Below the pieces are notes generated by a model. The model was not told where the DNA came from. It saw nothing but the letters and a program-made list of their open reading frames with translations, and ran no database searches. Position numbers and translations under genes: made by a program. This document shows, piece by piece, positions 9,459 to 21,923 of a stretch of DNA of 64,000 nucleotides. Numbering within the stretch: position 1 is the stretch's first letter; every line of letters begins with the position of its first letter. The DNA comes from Adineta steineri (lineage: Eukaryota; Rotifera; Eurotatoria; Adinetida; Adinetidae): positions 301,013-365,012 of the forward strand of contig CAJNOI010000047.1 of the NCBI GenBank assembly GCA_905250115.1, read 5' to 3'.

Positions 9459-10697
9459 ATGGCTAACAGCTGCCAAGGTGATTTAAAATACTTAACTGAC
9501 TGTATGTTCTTTATTAATGGCTACTGCAAATTGAACGATACTTGTTGCTATCGGCATTGTCGTGAAGCTGTTGAACAAATAAACAATTGTTTGAAATGGC
9601 CAAAAACATGTCGTGATGTTAATTGTCCTTATCGACATCCAACAAAAACATCTGAAATGGTACCGCCATCATCAAAAACAAAAAGTTTAGTGAGCATCTT
9701 TTGGGATATTGAAAATGTTCCTATACCAAAAGGACAAAAACCTTTCGATATTGTTCAACGTATTCGACAAAAACTAATCATTGAACGTAGTTTACATGAA
9801 GTTGGTTTTTCTTGCTATTGCAACAGTATTACAATATCGGAAAGTAATCAGATTAGTTTACATCATGCTAATGTTCGTATTGTGCATGTACCTGATCGAA
9901 AACCAGGTGCATGTGATCGACAAATAATGCTTGACTTAGTTCGTTTCGAACGTATTTGTCATTCACCAGCAACTGTTGTATTAATATCGGGCGATATTGA
10001 TTTTATTGGAATATTGAATGGTCTTCGACATCAAGCAGGCTTCCGTGTTATTGTTATACATAATAAACCAGCTAAAGAAGAATTAAAAGCAACAGTGAAT
10101 GAACATTATCCATGGGAAGTATTTACAGTACAACCAGCCGTTGTAATAAATGATTCGAAGCCAATTGAAAATGAGCGAACATCACGAGCAGAACAATCAA
10201 ATCGAACACGTCATTCTAGTCGTAACAGAAGTTTACGTCGTAGAGATCCATCACCAAATGTAGCAGCTAGACAACGAGCCATTGCAAATAATCAAGATAT
10301 ACAAAAATTTCAATGTCCTGAATGTAAAAATGAATATGATTCTATTCAAAGTTTACGACAACATCAAAGTGCAAAAGCACATCAATTCAATTGTCCTGTA
10401 TGTGATGAGAAATTTTTTACAACACTAGCACAAACTCAACATCAAAAAGACAAAAATCATTATGTATTAGATTATAAATGTTGTCAATGTAATCGTTATT
10501 TTGCTAAAATTGAAAGTTTAAATCAACATCAACAAGCGACTGGTCATATATTATCTTCATCACAGATATTAAATCAAAATGAACCAATTCGTCCACAAAC
10601 AATGAATAATGATAATAAAAAAGATGCTCAACGAATCATTCTCGAAGGAATTGAAGCCATGAAACAAATCTATTTAAAGAAATCTCTAAAAAAATAA
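9459..10697 (+). CDS. CCCH / NYN-domain / C2H2 zinc-finger protein (MARF1/limkain-b1-like nuclease)
   Basis: 412 residues, single exon, ATG in a good context (ACCATGG). Two CCCH fingers open the protein: Cys15-Cys23-Cys29-His33 and Cys44-Cys51-Cys56-His60. Residues about 76-225 are an NYN (PIN-like) domain of the limkain-b1/MARF1 type: FWDIENVPIP with Asp83 and Glu85, DRQIMLDL near 153-160 and SGDIDFIGIL with Asp179 and Asp181, so the acidic metal site looks intact. A basic, Ser/Arg-rich linker (240-265) precedes three C2H2 fingers starting at Cys286, Cys312 and Cys341. NYN proteins cut or bind RNA; this layout suggests sequence-guided RNA decay. The domain order is unusual and the target is unknown. 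Confidence 0.8.
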   Translation: MANSCQGDLKYLTDCMFFINGYCKLNDTCCYRHCREAVEQINNCLKWPKTCRDVNCPYRHPTKTSEMVPPSSKTKSLVSIFWDIENVPIPKGQKPFDIVQRIRQKLIIERSLHEVGFSCYCNSITISESNQISLHHANVRIVHVPDRKPGACDRQIMLDLVRFERICHSPATVVLISGDIDFIGILNGLRHQAGFRVIVIHNKPAKEELKATVNEHYPWEVFTVQPAVVINDSKPIENERTSRAEQSNRTRHSSRNRSLRRRDPSPNVAARQRAIANNQDIQKFQCPECKNEYDSIQSLRQHQSAKAHQFNCPVCDEKFFTTLAQTQHQKDKNHYVLDYKCCQCNRYFAKIESLNQHQQATGHILSSSQILNQNEPIRPQTMNNDNKKDAQRIILEGIEAMKQIYLKKSLKK

Positions 10698-11298
10698 ATA
10701 AGTATCTTATTAAACACACCTCATTCTTTTACTATTATTCACTCAATAACTTTTGAGTGAATACTAAATAACATTCATGTTTATATTAGCATGTAGTAAA
10801 GGAATCAAAAATTATTAAATTATTTTATATTTATTAAAAAAGATTGATATTTTACTTTGACAAGTAAAATAAATATAAATATAAATTACTTATAATTTAT
10901 GAATAATTCGAGTTTTTTTTCATAGTATAGATTAAAAATCAATTTTTCGAATTATTCTATTGATACTTATTTTTTTATATTGAATTTCGATCATTTTTTG
11001 TTTTGTATTACTTAGAATTTATATTTAATAAACAGCATATATACTCACTGTAGTACTTTACATCTCACATCCTCAAGATGATTTTTAAGCTTGATGTACT
11101 ATAAATACTTTATTTTATAACAAATTCTATTTAATGAAAAAAAGACAAGAAATTAAAATAAAACTACAAACAACAGCAATAATAAAGAAAAGAAACGTGA
11201 AACATGGCACAAATATAAAATAAAAATGCGTAATAACTTAGAAAAATTGAAGTTTAGTTATTTTTAATTTATTCCAGCATCACCATGTACATTGTTAA
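10698..11298. other. convergent intergenic region
   Basis: Lies between the 3' ends of the NYN gene (+) and the CLN7-like gene (-). AT-rich, with AATAAA-type motifs on both strands. No gene seen. Confidence 0.4.
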
Positions 11299-13265
11299 TC
11301 ATTGTTTATGACTATTAAATGATTGATTTTGTATTTCACCATTTGAATTATGATTCGATAAATGTTTTTTTGGTGATTTAGATTTAAAATTTCTATTAGA
11401 TAGATCATCATCATGTTGAATAAGTGTAACATAAGAATTTTTTGACGATACTATCATCGTTGAATCTATTTCATTATTATCATTCTTAGATGATAAATTA
11501 TGATTATTATTATGTATATTTTCTATATCATTCGATGGAAGATTTTTTGATAATGGACGTAATCGTTTAATAACAAAACAAATTGCTATCAAAGTTAATA
11601 TGGTTAGAATAAGCATAACTGTCATCATTATATGAAGACGTTGAAGAAGAGATGAAGCAAATAATGGACCGACTAGAATAATAAAATATTTATGAATATG
11701 AGAATATTCTTTATGAGCTTACCAATTGTTCCAATTCCCATAATTAATCTTTGTATACCTTGTGAAAATCCTTGTAATTCTTTAATTGTTAATTTAGTTA
11801 AAATCGATACACTCGTTACTGCTATAAATGGTAGACTAAGTAAATCAAATATAACAAAAAGAATAAATAATGTAAGTAAAGGTTTATTAACAACAGTTGG
11901 ATTTGGATGACCAAACCAATGTAATGAATGTGATGCCCATGTAAAAAATGTTCCTATCATACAAGCAAATGTTAATGATATCAAACCAAATATAAGTATA
12001 TTTCGATCTTCAAAACGTTTCGATATAATTTTTACAAGTGCAATATATACAAAAATAATTTCTAAACCACCAACAGCAAATAAGATTGATGTATGTACAG
12101 TTTTCCATTTAAAATTTGTTTCAGCAAACGATGTAACAATTGTTTCTAATGCTGTTTGATTAAAATAAGTTATAAATGTTGTAAGAAATAAAACAAAGAT
12201 TTCAATACGGATATATTGATCACGATATGTTTTAAATGATACTTTTTGTTTTTCTTGTTCAGATGTACGATCTGATTTTATAATAGAATGTATTCCATTT
12301 GATAAGGATGACGATATTGGATTTGTTGTTCGATCATAAAAACAAAACCAACAAACTACGATTAATATTAACCAAATTGTAGCCATTAAAAAACCAGGAC
12401 CATTTAAATTATATACATGAACAGGACCGATATTAAAATTCATTAAACTAATAAGAAGTGTAAAACATGGTCCAATTAACAAACCTAGAAAATAAGAATA
12501 GTTTTGAAAACAATATATATTGAATATTTTGTCATACCAAGTTGTCGACATCCAAGAATAATTGATATGGCTTTTGTTCGATCATTTTCTGTTGTACGAT
12601 GAGCAATATCAGCAAGAATCTATTGAATAATATATAAGTATTATCAATCGATATTAAAAATATGAACTTACAGATGGTACAGCACCCATTCCAACACCGG
12701 CAATTAATCGTCCTAATAAAACACGACGAATATCCTTGCCAATACAATAAAGTATATTTCCAGCGACTTCAAATACGCTACATATTATAATAAGAAATTT
12801 AACACGTCCAGTCATGTCAGAGATTATTCCCATGATCATACCAACTATAGAACCAGATATACTGTAACATGAAAGAGTTAAACCAACATATATATTATCA
12901 CTAGCCATAGTTTTCACATAGTCAAAAACAGTTGGAAGAATAACTGCATATTCAATACCGGTCATAAAAGCGAATAGACATATAGTACAAAATGTTAACA
13001 TAACACGTCTATGACCACGTGTCCAACGAAAAAAATCCGTTGATGGTATTATGATGTTTGTAGGTTCATTTTCATCGATATTATGAAGACTTGCAATGCT
13101 TCTTCTTACAGGTATGGAGTCTGATGGAGTAAGTGAATGAATATCATTCGATGAGTTATTTATTTGTTCATCATCAGCAAGCATATGTTCCGATGATGAT
13201 AATGTACCTAATCTGTTACCATTCAATGATGATCTATGATGAGAATCAATTAAAGATCCGTGCAT
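11299..13265 (-). CDS. Major facilitator transporter, CLN7/MFSD8-like
   Basis: Exons on the minus strand 13265-12672, 12619-12538, 12484-11723 and 11672-11299 join to 603 residues. After a polar N-terminal tail the first membrane helix follows RWTRGHRRVMLTFCTICLFAF. The MFS motif region reads MGIISDMTGRVKFLI, then RLIAGVGMGAVPSILADIA and GCRQLGLLIGPCFTLL, matching the CLN7/MFSD8 (and related SPX-MFS) pattern in helices 2-5. A hydrophobic helix late in the last exon is followed by a polar tail. CLN7 is a lysosomal membrane protein in vertebrates, so lysosomal residence is likely by family. Introns are about 50 bases. Other MFS families are possible. Confidence 0.75.
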
Positions 13266-14732
13266 TGTTGGTTTGTTTGGATTAAAATCTAAATTATAAA
13301 TAAAATAATTAATTATGTCAAACTACTTCACTCTCTTATTATTTTGTTAATCTTACTTGTTTTTCTTTGTTATAATAATAGAATGTATTTGACATGAAAG
13401 AAATTTCATATTATAAATAAGCTGAAGAAGTAAAAATGTGTCGAGTAGTGACATAATATCAAATAGTAATCATTACAATAATTTTCTTTCTCTTCTCATT
13501 TTTTTTTTCTTCTTCGGTCATATTTTGTTAACACATATATCGTCTATTATTAGCAATAGAACGAAGCAAAGATGATGAAAGAGAATTGTCGAGAAGAGAA
13601 AAAAGAGATTTATTTGAGAGTGTTTCCAATATTCTTTTTCTCTTTGCTTTATTATTTATTTATTTTTTAGACAAGGATTCTATTGAAAGATATGTTAATT
13701 ATCGATCACATAGATATAATATAAGAGACTGTTGAATAAGAGAAAAAAAGAAGATCAATATTTGTTATGAACAAAAAAGAAAAATGACGGCCTAATATCG
13801 AATCTCGTATTATAAGAAAAAGATCTATTTTTTCTTAATGTAATATGAAACAACCATCTTTTCAATTATATTCATCAGATTATATTGATAAATGATGTAC
13901 GTGATTCTAACAAAAGAAATGTATTATTACAAAATTCTTTTTGATGATCCTCGAAAATTTAATAAAATATATAACGATCTTTTTTTCATCGTTGGTCTCA
14001 CCTCATTGCATTAATTGTTCAATATTGCTATCATGATCGATCACCAATGAGAGAGAGAAAAAATTTCAGTAAAAACTGACGCCCTTCGTTTTTCTACTGA
14101 TGATGTTGTCGTTGTTGTCGTATGTAACGTCTGTGGCGAATGTGTATGATGTACGAACGTCATTTGACGTAATCGCGTGGAGGAACAACCTACCGTTCTT
14201 GTTCGGTCGATGCAAAAAAAAAGAAAGAATGTTATAATTTAAAATAGAACAGAAGAGAAAGAAAAAGAGAAAAAAAGAAATCTATTCTGCATTGACAGGT
14301 ACGATTTTCGAAGGAAAGAAAAATGTCTTATTCTGCTATTGTCTAATGAAATGATAAACGTTCAATGTCGAGATATTAGTCGAAAAGAACTGATTTTTTA
14401 TTCTTAAACGACGTTTATAATGATATAACAACAATAAAGCAAAAAAAAAAAAGAAAAAGGAAAAAGAAAAGCAATGTTTAACAAGACAAATACAAATAAT
14501 TTCTCGATTTTCCGGTACGTCATTTAAGTTGTTCCAAAAAAACTGAGAAAGAATTAAATAGAAAAAAAACGAGAAGAAGAGATAATAGGTTTTCTTTGTG
14601 AGACATAAATTGAGCTATACATTAAAATAAGTGTTGAAAAATGAAAACTAATAACAATAATATAATTCAACAGAAAGAATTGTTTAATGAGGAAAGAAAA
14701 AAATAATATCACCATTTAAAGTTCAACTCTGT
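13266..14732. other. intergenic between CLN7-like and TMED genes
   Basis: 1.5 kb of AT-rich DNA with A- and GA-rich runs. It should hold the promoter of the CLN7-like gene; ATAATTTAG near 13285-13295 (minus strand) could be a 5' UTR acceptor. A slightly GC-richer patch lies at about 14070-14210. No open frame or RNA gene recognised. Confidence 0.35.
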
Positions 14733-15546
14733 TTATCGATTCCATGCCATACTAGATCCTGTTCTTCGATCAGTAAAAAACGAACGAAGTAATAAAACAG
14801 TACCAATTGCTACGATTATAATCAAAATAAATTGCCCTAAAGACCAAATTTGTACACGCTCTCGTAAATCTTCTGCTCGTGCACGTCCTGTAGCTTCACG
14901 TAAACGATGATGTGTTTGATAATCAATAGCTTGCTCGAGATTTTCATGTATTCTAGCAACATTTGATTCAATCTAGAAAAAAAACGGATGATATTATTTG
15001 AAAAAATATAAGATTCTATATACCATTGTTAATGCGCCTGCTGCAACTTTTGGTCCTGGACCAGATATTTCATGTTCCGGATCTCCATCAACTTTCCAAT
15101 CTATGAAAATAAATTAAATATTTCTTTTTATATTTTTTGTTTTCAAACCTATATAAATAACTTTATGGGTAATTGTTGAAAATTCATTACTAAAACAAAA
15201 TACATAAACACCATCTTCTTCAACGGTTTTTTCAATTTGATCATATTGTTTTTTAGTTTCTTTATATAGGATTTTTTCTGATGGAGATTTTAATTCAAGA
15301 TCAACATCATAATTTCCACCTGTTACAACCTATGAAATAATATAAAATATAATTAGATATGCAATTACGTTTCCGAATATTCAAACTAACTTGATATTCT
15401 AATGTAAATTTCGAGCCAACTTTAAGTTTCTCATGAAAACATTCTTTAGCATTATCTGGTAATTCAAATGTTAATTCACTAGCACCAATTTGTTTTAGAA
15501 GAAATATAATAGAGATTAAAAAAGTAGGTAATGATAAGCCTAGCAT
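14733..15546 (-). CDS. p24/TMED cargo receptor (TMED3/TMED7-like, gamma subfamily)
   Basis: Exons 15546-15391, 15329-15149, 15100-15024 and 14972-14733 give 217 residues, the usual p24 length. A signal peptide ends near ASEL. The GOLD domain starts [16 protein letters not shown] and includes [11 protein letters not shown] and [32 protein letters not shown] is the conserved stretch before the single membrane helix ([20 protein letters not shown]), followed by a cytosolic tail with RSFFTDRR, the FF plus basic motif that binds COP coats. p24 proteins cycle between ER and Golgi and sort cargo into vesicles. The gene is divergent from TTC8 across a 366-base shared upstream region. Confidence 0.93.
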
Positions 15547-15912
15547 TGTTCGAAATATGAAAGAACTAATTACAAATATGGATGAATGACTCTAGTAGTT
15601 CTAAAAAGTATTATTTTTATTTTCTATTGCAAATCATTTCGATCAACCAATGAAAATAAAGACCACATCATCATGTGTCATTGGAATCATTTTTGAATTT
15701 TTTTATCGAGATTTTCTTAGAAAAAAATTGCGAATATATTTTTACATATAATATTACGTTGAATACTAAATTTTAATCGTTTAGATTTTATATGGATTAT
15801 GTGTCGCCACATATACCTTACTAAGCAACGATATCGTATTAGAGAATATGAATGGTTGTTGTACAATTTAATCAAGGATTAAGATTAGGTATTTATTAGA
15901 GATATTAGAACG
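15547..15912. promoter_or_regulatory. shared upstream region of divergent TMED (-) and TTC8 (+) genes
   Basis: 366 bases separate the two start codons, so both promoters must lie here or overlap the genes. AT-rich; no specific site could be named. Confidence 0.5.
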
Positions 15913-17843
15913 ATGCCCCAAATGGATCCATTATTTATGGCGATGAGTTGTTATCGTCGTCGAAAATTTGAACAATGTGTTGATATAACAACAAATTTAT
16001 TAGACAAAAATCCAAATGATCAGGTAAGAGATTTACATAAATTTATCAATAGGAAATTTTGGGAAATTGTAGGTAGCGTGGTTATTAAAAATGCGTGCTT
16101 TAACAGAACAACTTTATGTTGATGAAACTGAAGTAGCTGATATTGGTCTTGTTGATATATTAGATGATAATGCTTTTCATCAAGCACCCATGCCTGGAAC
16201 ATCAATGCGACAACCAACAGCTGATGCAAATAGTGGAATGAATGGACCAAGTCCAGCAATGAGACCTACGACTATGTCAGGTCGACCTATAACTGGTATG
16301 TTACGATTAGGTACTCAATCAACACAGGGTGGGAAAAGTATGGAAAATGCATTAAAAACTGCTCGTACAGCAGCAACAGCAAGACCAATAACAGGAGCTA
16401 CAGGTCGTTTTGTACGACTTGGAACAGTAAGTTAATATATCTATGTTTTTTAGATGATGAATTAAATATTTGTAGGCTTCAATGTTAAGTACTCCAGATG
16501 GTCCATTTCTTCAAGTAGGTCGATTAAATCTACCTAAATATGCTCAAAAAGAAGCAATAGCTCGATCTCTTTTTGAACATTTATTTCATCATGCAAATGA
16601 TATTCGAACAGTATGAATAAATAATAACTATCTCTATTGACTAATATTCATTCATTATTAAGGCTCTTCAATTAGCTATTCTTGCTAATGAAACATTTCA
16701 AAATAAAGATTGGTGGTGGTTAGTACAAATTGGTAAATCTTATCATCGGTATTAAAATTTATTTTTATATATTCATATACTAACATCGATTTCTTTTTTT
16801 TAGTTTAGATATGTTTCGTGATAGTGAAAAATATTACCTTCTATCATTAGAAATTCAACCTATGGTTGATACATATTTATATTTAGCTAAAGTATATCTT
16901 CGTCTTGATCAACCATTATTATCAATAAAAAAATTACAAGAAGGTTTAGAAAAATTTCCATTAGAATTATGCTTAGTTCAAGCTATTGCTCGTGTTTATG
17001 AAGTATATTTTTAGAGAAAACAAAATGATTATTTAAATTGATTTTATTCCTAGGGTCTTAATAATATACCACAAAGTATTGAACATTATCGACAAGTACT
17101 AAAATTAGATAATACAAATATTGAAGCAATTGCTTGTATAGCTGCAAATCATTTTTATAATGATCAACCTGAAATATCATTAAAATTCTATCGTCGTCTT
17201 TTACAAATGGGTATATCATCATCAGCAATATTTACAAATATTGGATTATGTTGCTTTCATGCTCAACAATATGATATGATTGTCGCTTGTTTTTTAAAAG
17301 CATTAGCAAGTGCAACAACGGATGAAGAACGTGCAGAAATTTGGTATAATATTGGTGAAATGGCATTAGTAAGCATAGATTTATATATGATTAAAACTTC
17401 TTCGTTCTGTTTTTTTTGTAGTATACAACTGATATTAATCTTGCGATACAATGTTTTCGTCTAGCACTTGTACATAATAATGATCATGCCGAAGCTTATA
17501 ATAATTTAGGTTTAGTTGAATTACAACGAGAAAATAATGAAATAGTAAACATAATAATGCTTTAATCTTATGAAAAATATTTTCTTCTAGGGTCAAGCTT
17601 ATTTACAAACAGCTCAAAGTCTTGCACCGCATATGTTTGAACCCTATTTTAATTATGGTAAATCGATGTATCAGGTAAAATAAAAATAGTTTTATAGAAA
17701 AAATAATTTTGTTGTAATATTTTTAGCAAGGTGATTTACAAAATAGTTTTCGTGCGATCAAAAGTTCACTTGATATTTATAAAAATCATTCCGATTCAAA
17801 ACAAATTTATGATGAATTAAAAAAAATGTTTTCCGAACTTTAA
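15913..17843 (+). CDS. TTC8: Tetratricopeptide repeat protein 8 / BBS8, BBSome subunit
   Basis: Nine exons: 15913-16023, 16073-16426, 16476-16610, 16663-16748, 16804-17002, 17054-17368, 17422-17544, 17591-17674 and 17727-17843; together 507 residues, close to the vertebrate protein. The N-terminus MDPLFMAMSCYRRRKFEQCVDI, the RPGTSMRQPT-like linker followed by repeated RPITG motifs, and the TPR array (LDMFRDSEKYYLLSLE, GLNNIPQSIEHYRQVLKLD, DINLAIQCFRLALVHNNDHA) identify BBS8. It is a core subunit of the BBSome, which moves membrane cargo in cilia, fitting a ciliated animal. Every exon pair keeps phase. Introns are about 45-60 bases. Confidence 0.93.
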
Positions 17844-18063
17844 TGTCTTCCTTCATTTTTTTTTGTGCTATAAAACTTCCAAATTGTTTTTATAAAACGT
17901 GAATATTTTGATAATTTCTTAATAAAATATTATCGGTTATTCGTATACAAAATAAAACTGTTACTGTTCAAAATGGAAAAAGAACACTATATAATAGAAT
18001 AGAATTCAAGAAAGAAAAGATAATATTCGTATAAAATTATATATCTAATGAAGCTGGTGTTCT

Positions 18064-20986
18064 TTAAATATTATTAATTTTCTTTGTTCTATTCAATTGC
18101 TCTTCCTCTCGACGAATAATCCACATAAGATAAAAGTACATCAATGCACTTATTATAAAACTAATACCACCAATGATAAATGCTATATCAAAACTGTTTG
18201 TAGCATCACGGATAGCACCCATGATCTAAATAAATTCTCAATAAATATCTATTTAAAAACATTCGAAGACTTACAGGTGGAGCAGATAATGCAGTAATAC
18301 CTCGAAACATTAATGTTAAACCTAACGCATTACTATAACGTTCAAGGCCAACAGTTTGACATACAATTATTAGACTTAATGAAACATGAAATGCTAAAAA
18401 TATAAGTTATATAAAAATGTTCATGAAAAGAAAATGAATTTTACCAATAAAGCCACCCCAAATAATACAATAAAAGATAAGGTGTATATGTGTTTGACAT
18501 AATGGCACAAGTAATGTAGCAATACCAGCAACAATTAAGCCGATGTTATTAACAAGTAATGGTGACATATAAGGAATTTTTGTTATATATCCAGATGCAA
18601 ATCGACCAGCTGTATTACTGAAACCTAGAAAAAATTGGAACTTTTTTTTTTAGTATCAATTGTATTTATAAAATCATTATACTTACCAATAATTGAGAGT
18701 AGAAAAACAGCTGAGGCCTTAGGAATCGATCTCTCTAATTCAGCTAGTTTTGGAATAAATAAATAAGGTGAATAAAAACCAATCATTGAACAAACATTTG
18801 CCTTTTGGAAAAAGTATTAAGAAAAAAATGAGAAAAGATTTTGTAGTTTTTTTAATAGTTTACCAAACAAATAATAAGCATTTTCTTATCAGTTAAAATA
18901 TTAAAATCTGCCATCGAAAGAAATATATCCCAAAATGCTTTCATTTTTGTTTTTTCTACAGTTTCAGGAACTTTTGTTGTTTGTTGAATGTAAGTTGGTA
19001 TATCAGGTTGAGACGTATATTCAGGTAAATCTTTCGTATCACCTTGATAAAGTACATCTTCTTTATATAAACTAAAATATTTTAATAAGAAATCATATGA
19101 GAAAAGAAATTTTACTTACGGACGAACAGCATCTTCAGCTTTAATACTTTGCCGTGATTTTGTTGATATGGCCGAATCAGCACGTGATCGTTTTTTAATT
19201 TCTTGTTCAATTGTCACTTCAGAAAAATTTGAATCTGGAGTATGTATAGCTTTAGTTTCATTAATTAAAGGAGATGATGTCTATAGAAATAGTACAATAA
19301 GATAAATTTTAAACGAAAATATATAACTAACTGTGTCGTTAAATACATTATCATCAACTCTATTGAAATATAAAAGAATACAAAATTTTTATAAAATCTT
19401 CTATATATATATGAAACAAAAAACAATTTGTAATGGAAATGTATCGAGAGCATATAAATTTTATTTAAAGATAGAAGACAAATCCTAGAATCTGTCAAGA
19501 TTAATAAAATTCAAGAAAACTAACTAGGAAACCGCCTGAAGTAATTCATCGATTTAGAGTCTGGGCCCATAGCTTGTTGTTGACAACAAACTGCATTTTT
19601 ACGGTATATTTTAACAGAATAGTGCTGTAGTCCCCCTAGAACACCAGGAAAACTGATTTTTGAATTTCTTATCCTGAAACAATAATATCGAATTTGCTCT
19701 TGTGCATTAGCTATATAAAAGGCACGCTTTTACCACAGCCGTATTTTGTGTTAGAAACAACCAAAACATACGACACATCGACCATGAACTACTCTCGTTA
19801 AGAGCTGTATCTGTTCAAAATTCCAAAAATCAGTTTGTCTGATTTTCTTTAGGGAAACTGAGATTCTATTAAAAAATATCATAAAAATCCAGTATCTTCT
19901 CAGGACATTCATAGCTCACTAGGTACTATGTGATGCACATAGTCTCAACTCGAAATCGATGAATCACTGTTCTTCTGTATAGTTTAATAAATCTATATTA
20001 TATCCTATCAAAGATACTAGTGGCTACTTCTTCTAAACTTGTCTGGATTTTGATTTATATTAAATAAATTTCTTAAATGCTAAGCTCATTGTGTGGCAAG
20101 TTGCATTATTTGAAGTAAATAAACTTACAAGTCACTCGACGGTAAAACACGTCGTTTTCGAATTGGTTGTAAAGGACGCATAAAAATGCAACAAATAACA
20201 CAACAAAGAAGAATAGCAGATAGAATAAGTACAGCTGTTTTCCAACCAAAGATGTCGAATAATATACGCGACATTGGTCCAAATATAATTGAACCAATTC
20301 CTGTACCAGCTGTAACAATACCTACAGAATTCAATTTTATTAGCAATTTAATAAAGAAAAATATTTTATTATACCTGTAGCAATGGCACGTTTTTCTTCA
20401 AAATAATATCCAACCATAATAATACTCGGTAAATAAACAAGTCCCATACCAATACCACCGATACAACCAAATAATAACCACATTATATATATATTTGGTG
20501 CTCGAGTTGATGCTGCAACAGCTAATGCTGCAATAACACTTCCAATAATACCAATTTTACGACAACCATATTTATTAGAAAGTGCAGAAGCTATTGGTGC
20601 TATATTTAAAACAAATAATTTGAAATGATAAAAATAGGACTCTTTAAAAACATTACCGCTAAGTAAATAAAAACCACAAGCTAAAGAACTAACGAGCGTA
20701 ACCTCCCATTCGTGACAGTCGAACTCTTTCCGAAGAGTTTCTGATATTGCACCAAATGCATAAAGAAAACCATCAACAATTAAATTAATCATCTGAATGA
20801 AATCAGAAGAAATATTTATAAATATAAATAATAAGAACTTACAAAACATGCTATAAGAACAACCCAACCATAACCTCCATCAGGTGGTATTGTTATATAA
20901 TCATACTCTTCGTTATCTTGTGGTTTACATAAATTTCTCTTTGCATCTTTTTCATCTCGTAATTTTGATTCAACCTTGTTCGTCAT
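18064..20986 (-). CDS. Monocarboxylate-transporter-like MFS protein (SLC16 family)
   Basis: Eleven exons on the minus strand: 20986-20843, 20792-20657, 20599-20375, 20321-20129, 19359-19332, 19280-19120, 19071-18864, 18801-18687, 18624-18445, 18393-18275, 18225-18064; 556 residues. The SLC16 signature PDGGYGWVV is at 35-43, followed by FLYAFGAISETLRKEF, YGCRKIGIIGS and GIGSIIFGPMSRILFD. A long polar loop (exons 5-7) separates the two six-helix halves, as in MCTs, and helices continue to MYFYLMWIIRREEEQL. MCTs move lactate, pyruvate or related monocarboxylates with protons; the substrate here is not predictable. Intron 4 (19360-20128) is about 770 bases against about 50 elsewhere and holds a MITE-like insertion. 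Convergent with TTC8 at 220 bases. Confidence 0.88.
19541..19967. mobile_element. MITE-like insertion in intron 4 of the MCT gene
   Basis: GTAATTCATCGATTT at 19541-19555 and AAATCGATGAATCAC at 19953-19967 are inverted repeats matching 14 of 15 bases. They bound about 427 bases without coding capacity, in an intron ten times longer than its neighbours. The interior includes a palindrome around CTATGTGATGCACATAG. The non-autonomous DNA transposon assignment is inference; a target-site duplication was not clear. Confidence 0.55.
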
Positions 20987-21255
20987 ATTTGTATAAAAAA
21001 ATTAACGAGAACTACTTGCTTTTTTTCAACATATTTTTTCTGTTTAAAAGATTACGAATGTTTTTCCTTTATATATATATAATCGATATCGTAGAAAGGC
21101 ATATAAAATTTTTATATAGTGATAAGACTTGTTCTGTTCTTTTTATCTTGTCCTTCTTTTATCAAATATCAAAGTACTACATATATTTAAATAATGATTC
21201 ATCCTTAAATACATGTTTAAAATCAGGTCTTCAAACACCAGGAACCAACAAATAG

Positions 21256-21923
21256 TTACGTTCCAAGGATGAAAGTATAACTGAATCTCAAGTACGAATA
21301 ATATATCAAGAAAACCTAACGTCAAACGATAAGGTCTTACACAATCAAAAACCATCAATTCAACAACATGACTTTCCACCAATTACCCTTCAATTCGAAT
21401 CTTTGAACAATATTAATAATAGAAAATTAATTGAAGAGGTAATTAAAGAATGGAAGATTAAAAATAAGAAGAAACTTGATATCATTGGCAGATATGGATT
21501 TAAGAATGTATTACTCATGTTTGCGCAAAACATCACAACTCTTGATGAATTACTTGATAAAGACAAAGGGCCAATCAAAACCTATGTCAGGGAAATCTCA
21601 GTCCCCCCGATGACACACATTTGCTTCGACAGATCTTGTATTGCTCTATCAAATATGCTACTCCACTATGGATCCGAAAACTTTGAAAAAATATCGATTC
21701 TGATAGCCCTGATGGTGAGGAATCCAAATCTATTATCAGAATTTATATAGCATAAGGTACTTGATATTTGGACTACAGCTCTTCAGTAAGACGTGGTATA
21801 AGTTTTGTCTAAAAGTAAGAAGTCTTAGAAATGATTCGGTGGAAGTCAGTATAAACGTGTCACAAGTGCCATGGAACCACGCAATACTTCTTTCAAAATC
21901 TATTTTATCTGTCACTTTTGAGT
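21256..21923 (+). pseudogene. Relic of a non-LTR retrotransposon ORF1-like protein
   Basis: An open frame from about 21256 to 21750 reads through FPPITLQFES, a Lys-rich helix (EEVIKEWKIKNKKKLDI), then GRYGFKNVLLMFAQNITTLDELLDKDKGP and VPPMTHICF. It stops at LLSEFI. A second frame then continues with coding-like sequence (LRNDSVEVSINVSQVPWNHA) to about 21920, implying a frameshift. The pattern resembles ORF1-type proteins of bdelloid LINE elements (general likeness only). No reverse transcriptase lies nearby. It sits between the MCT promoter and the SLC45-like pseudogene. Confidence 0.45.
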
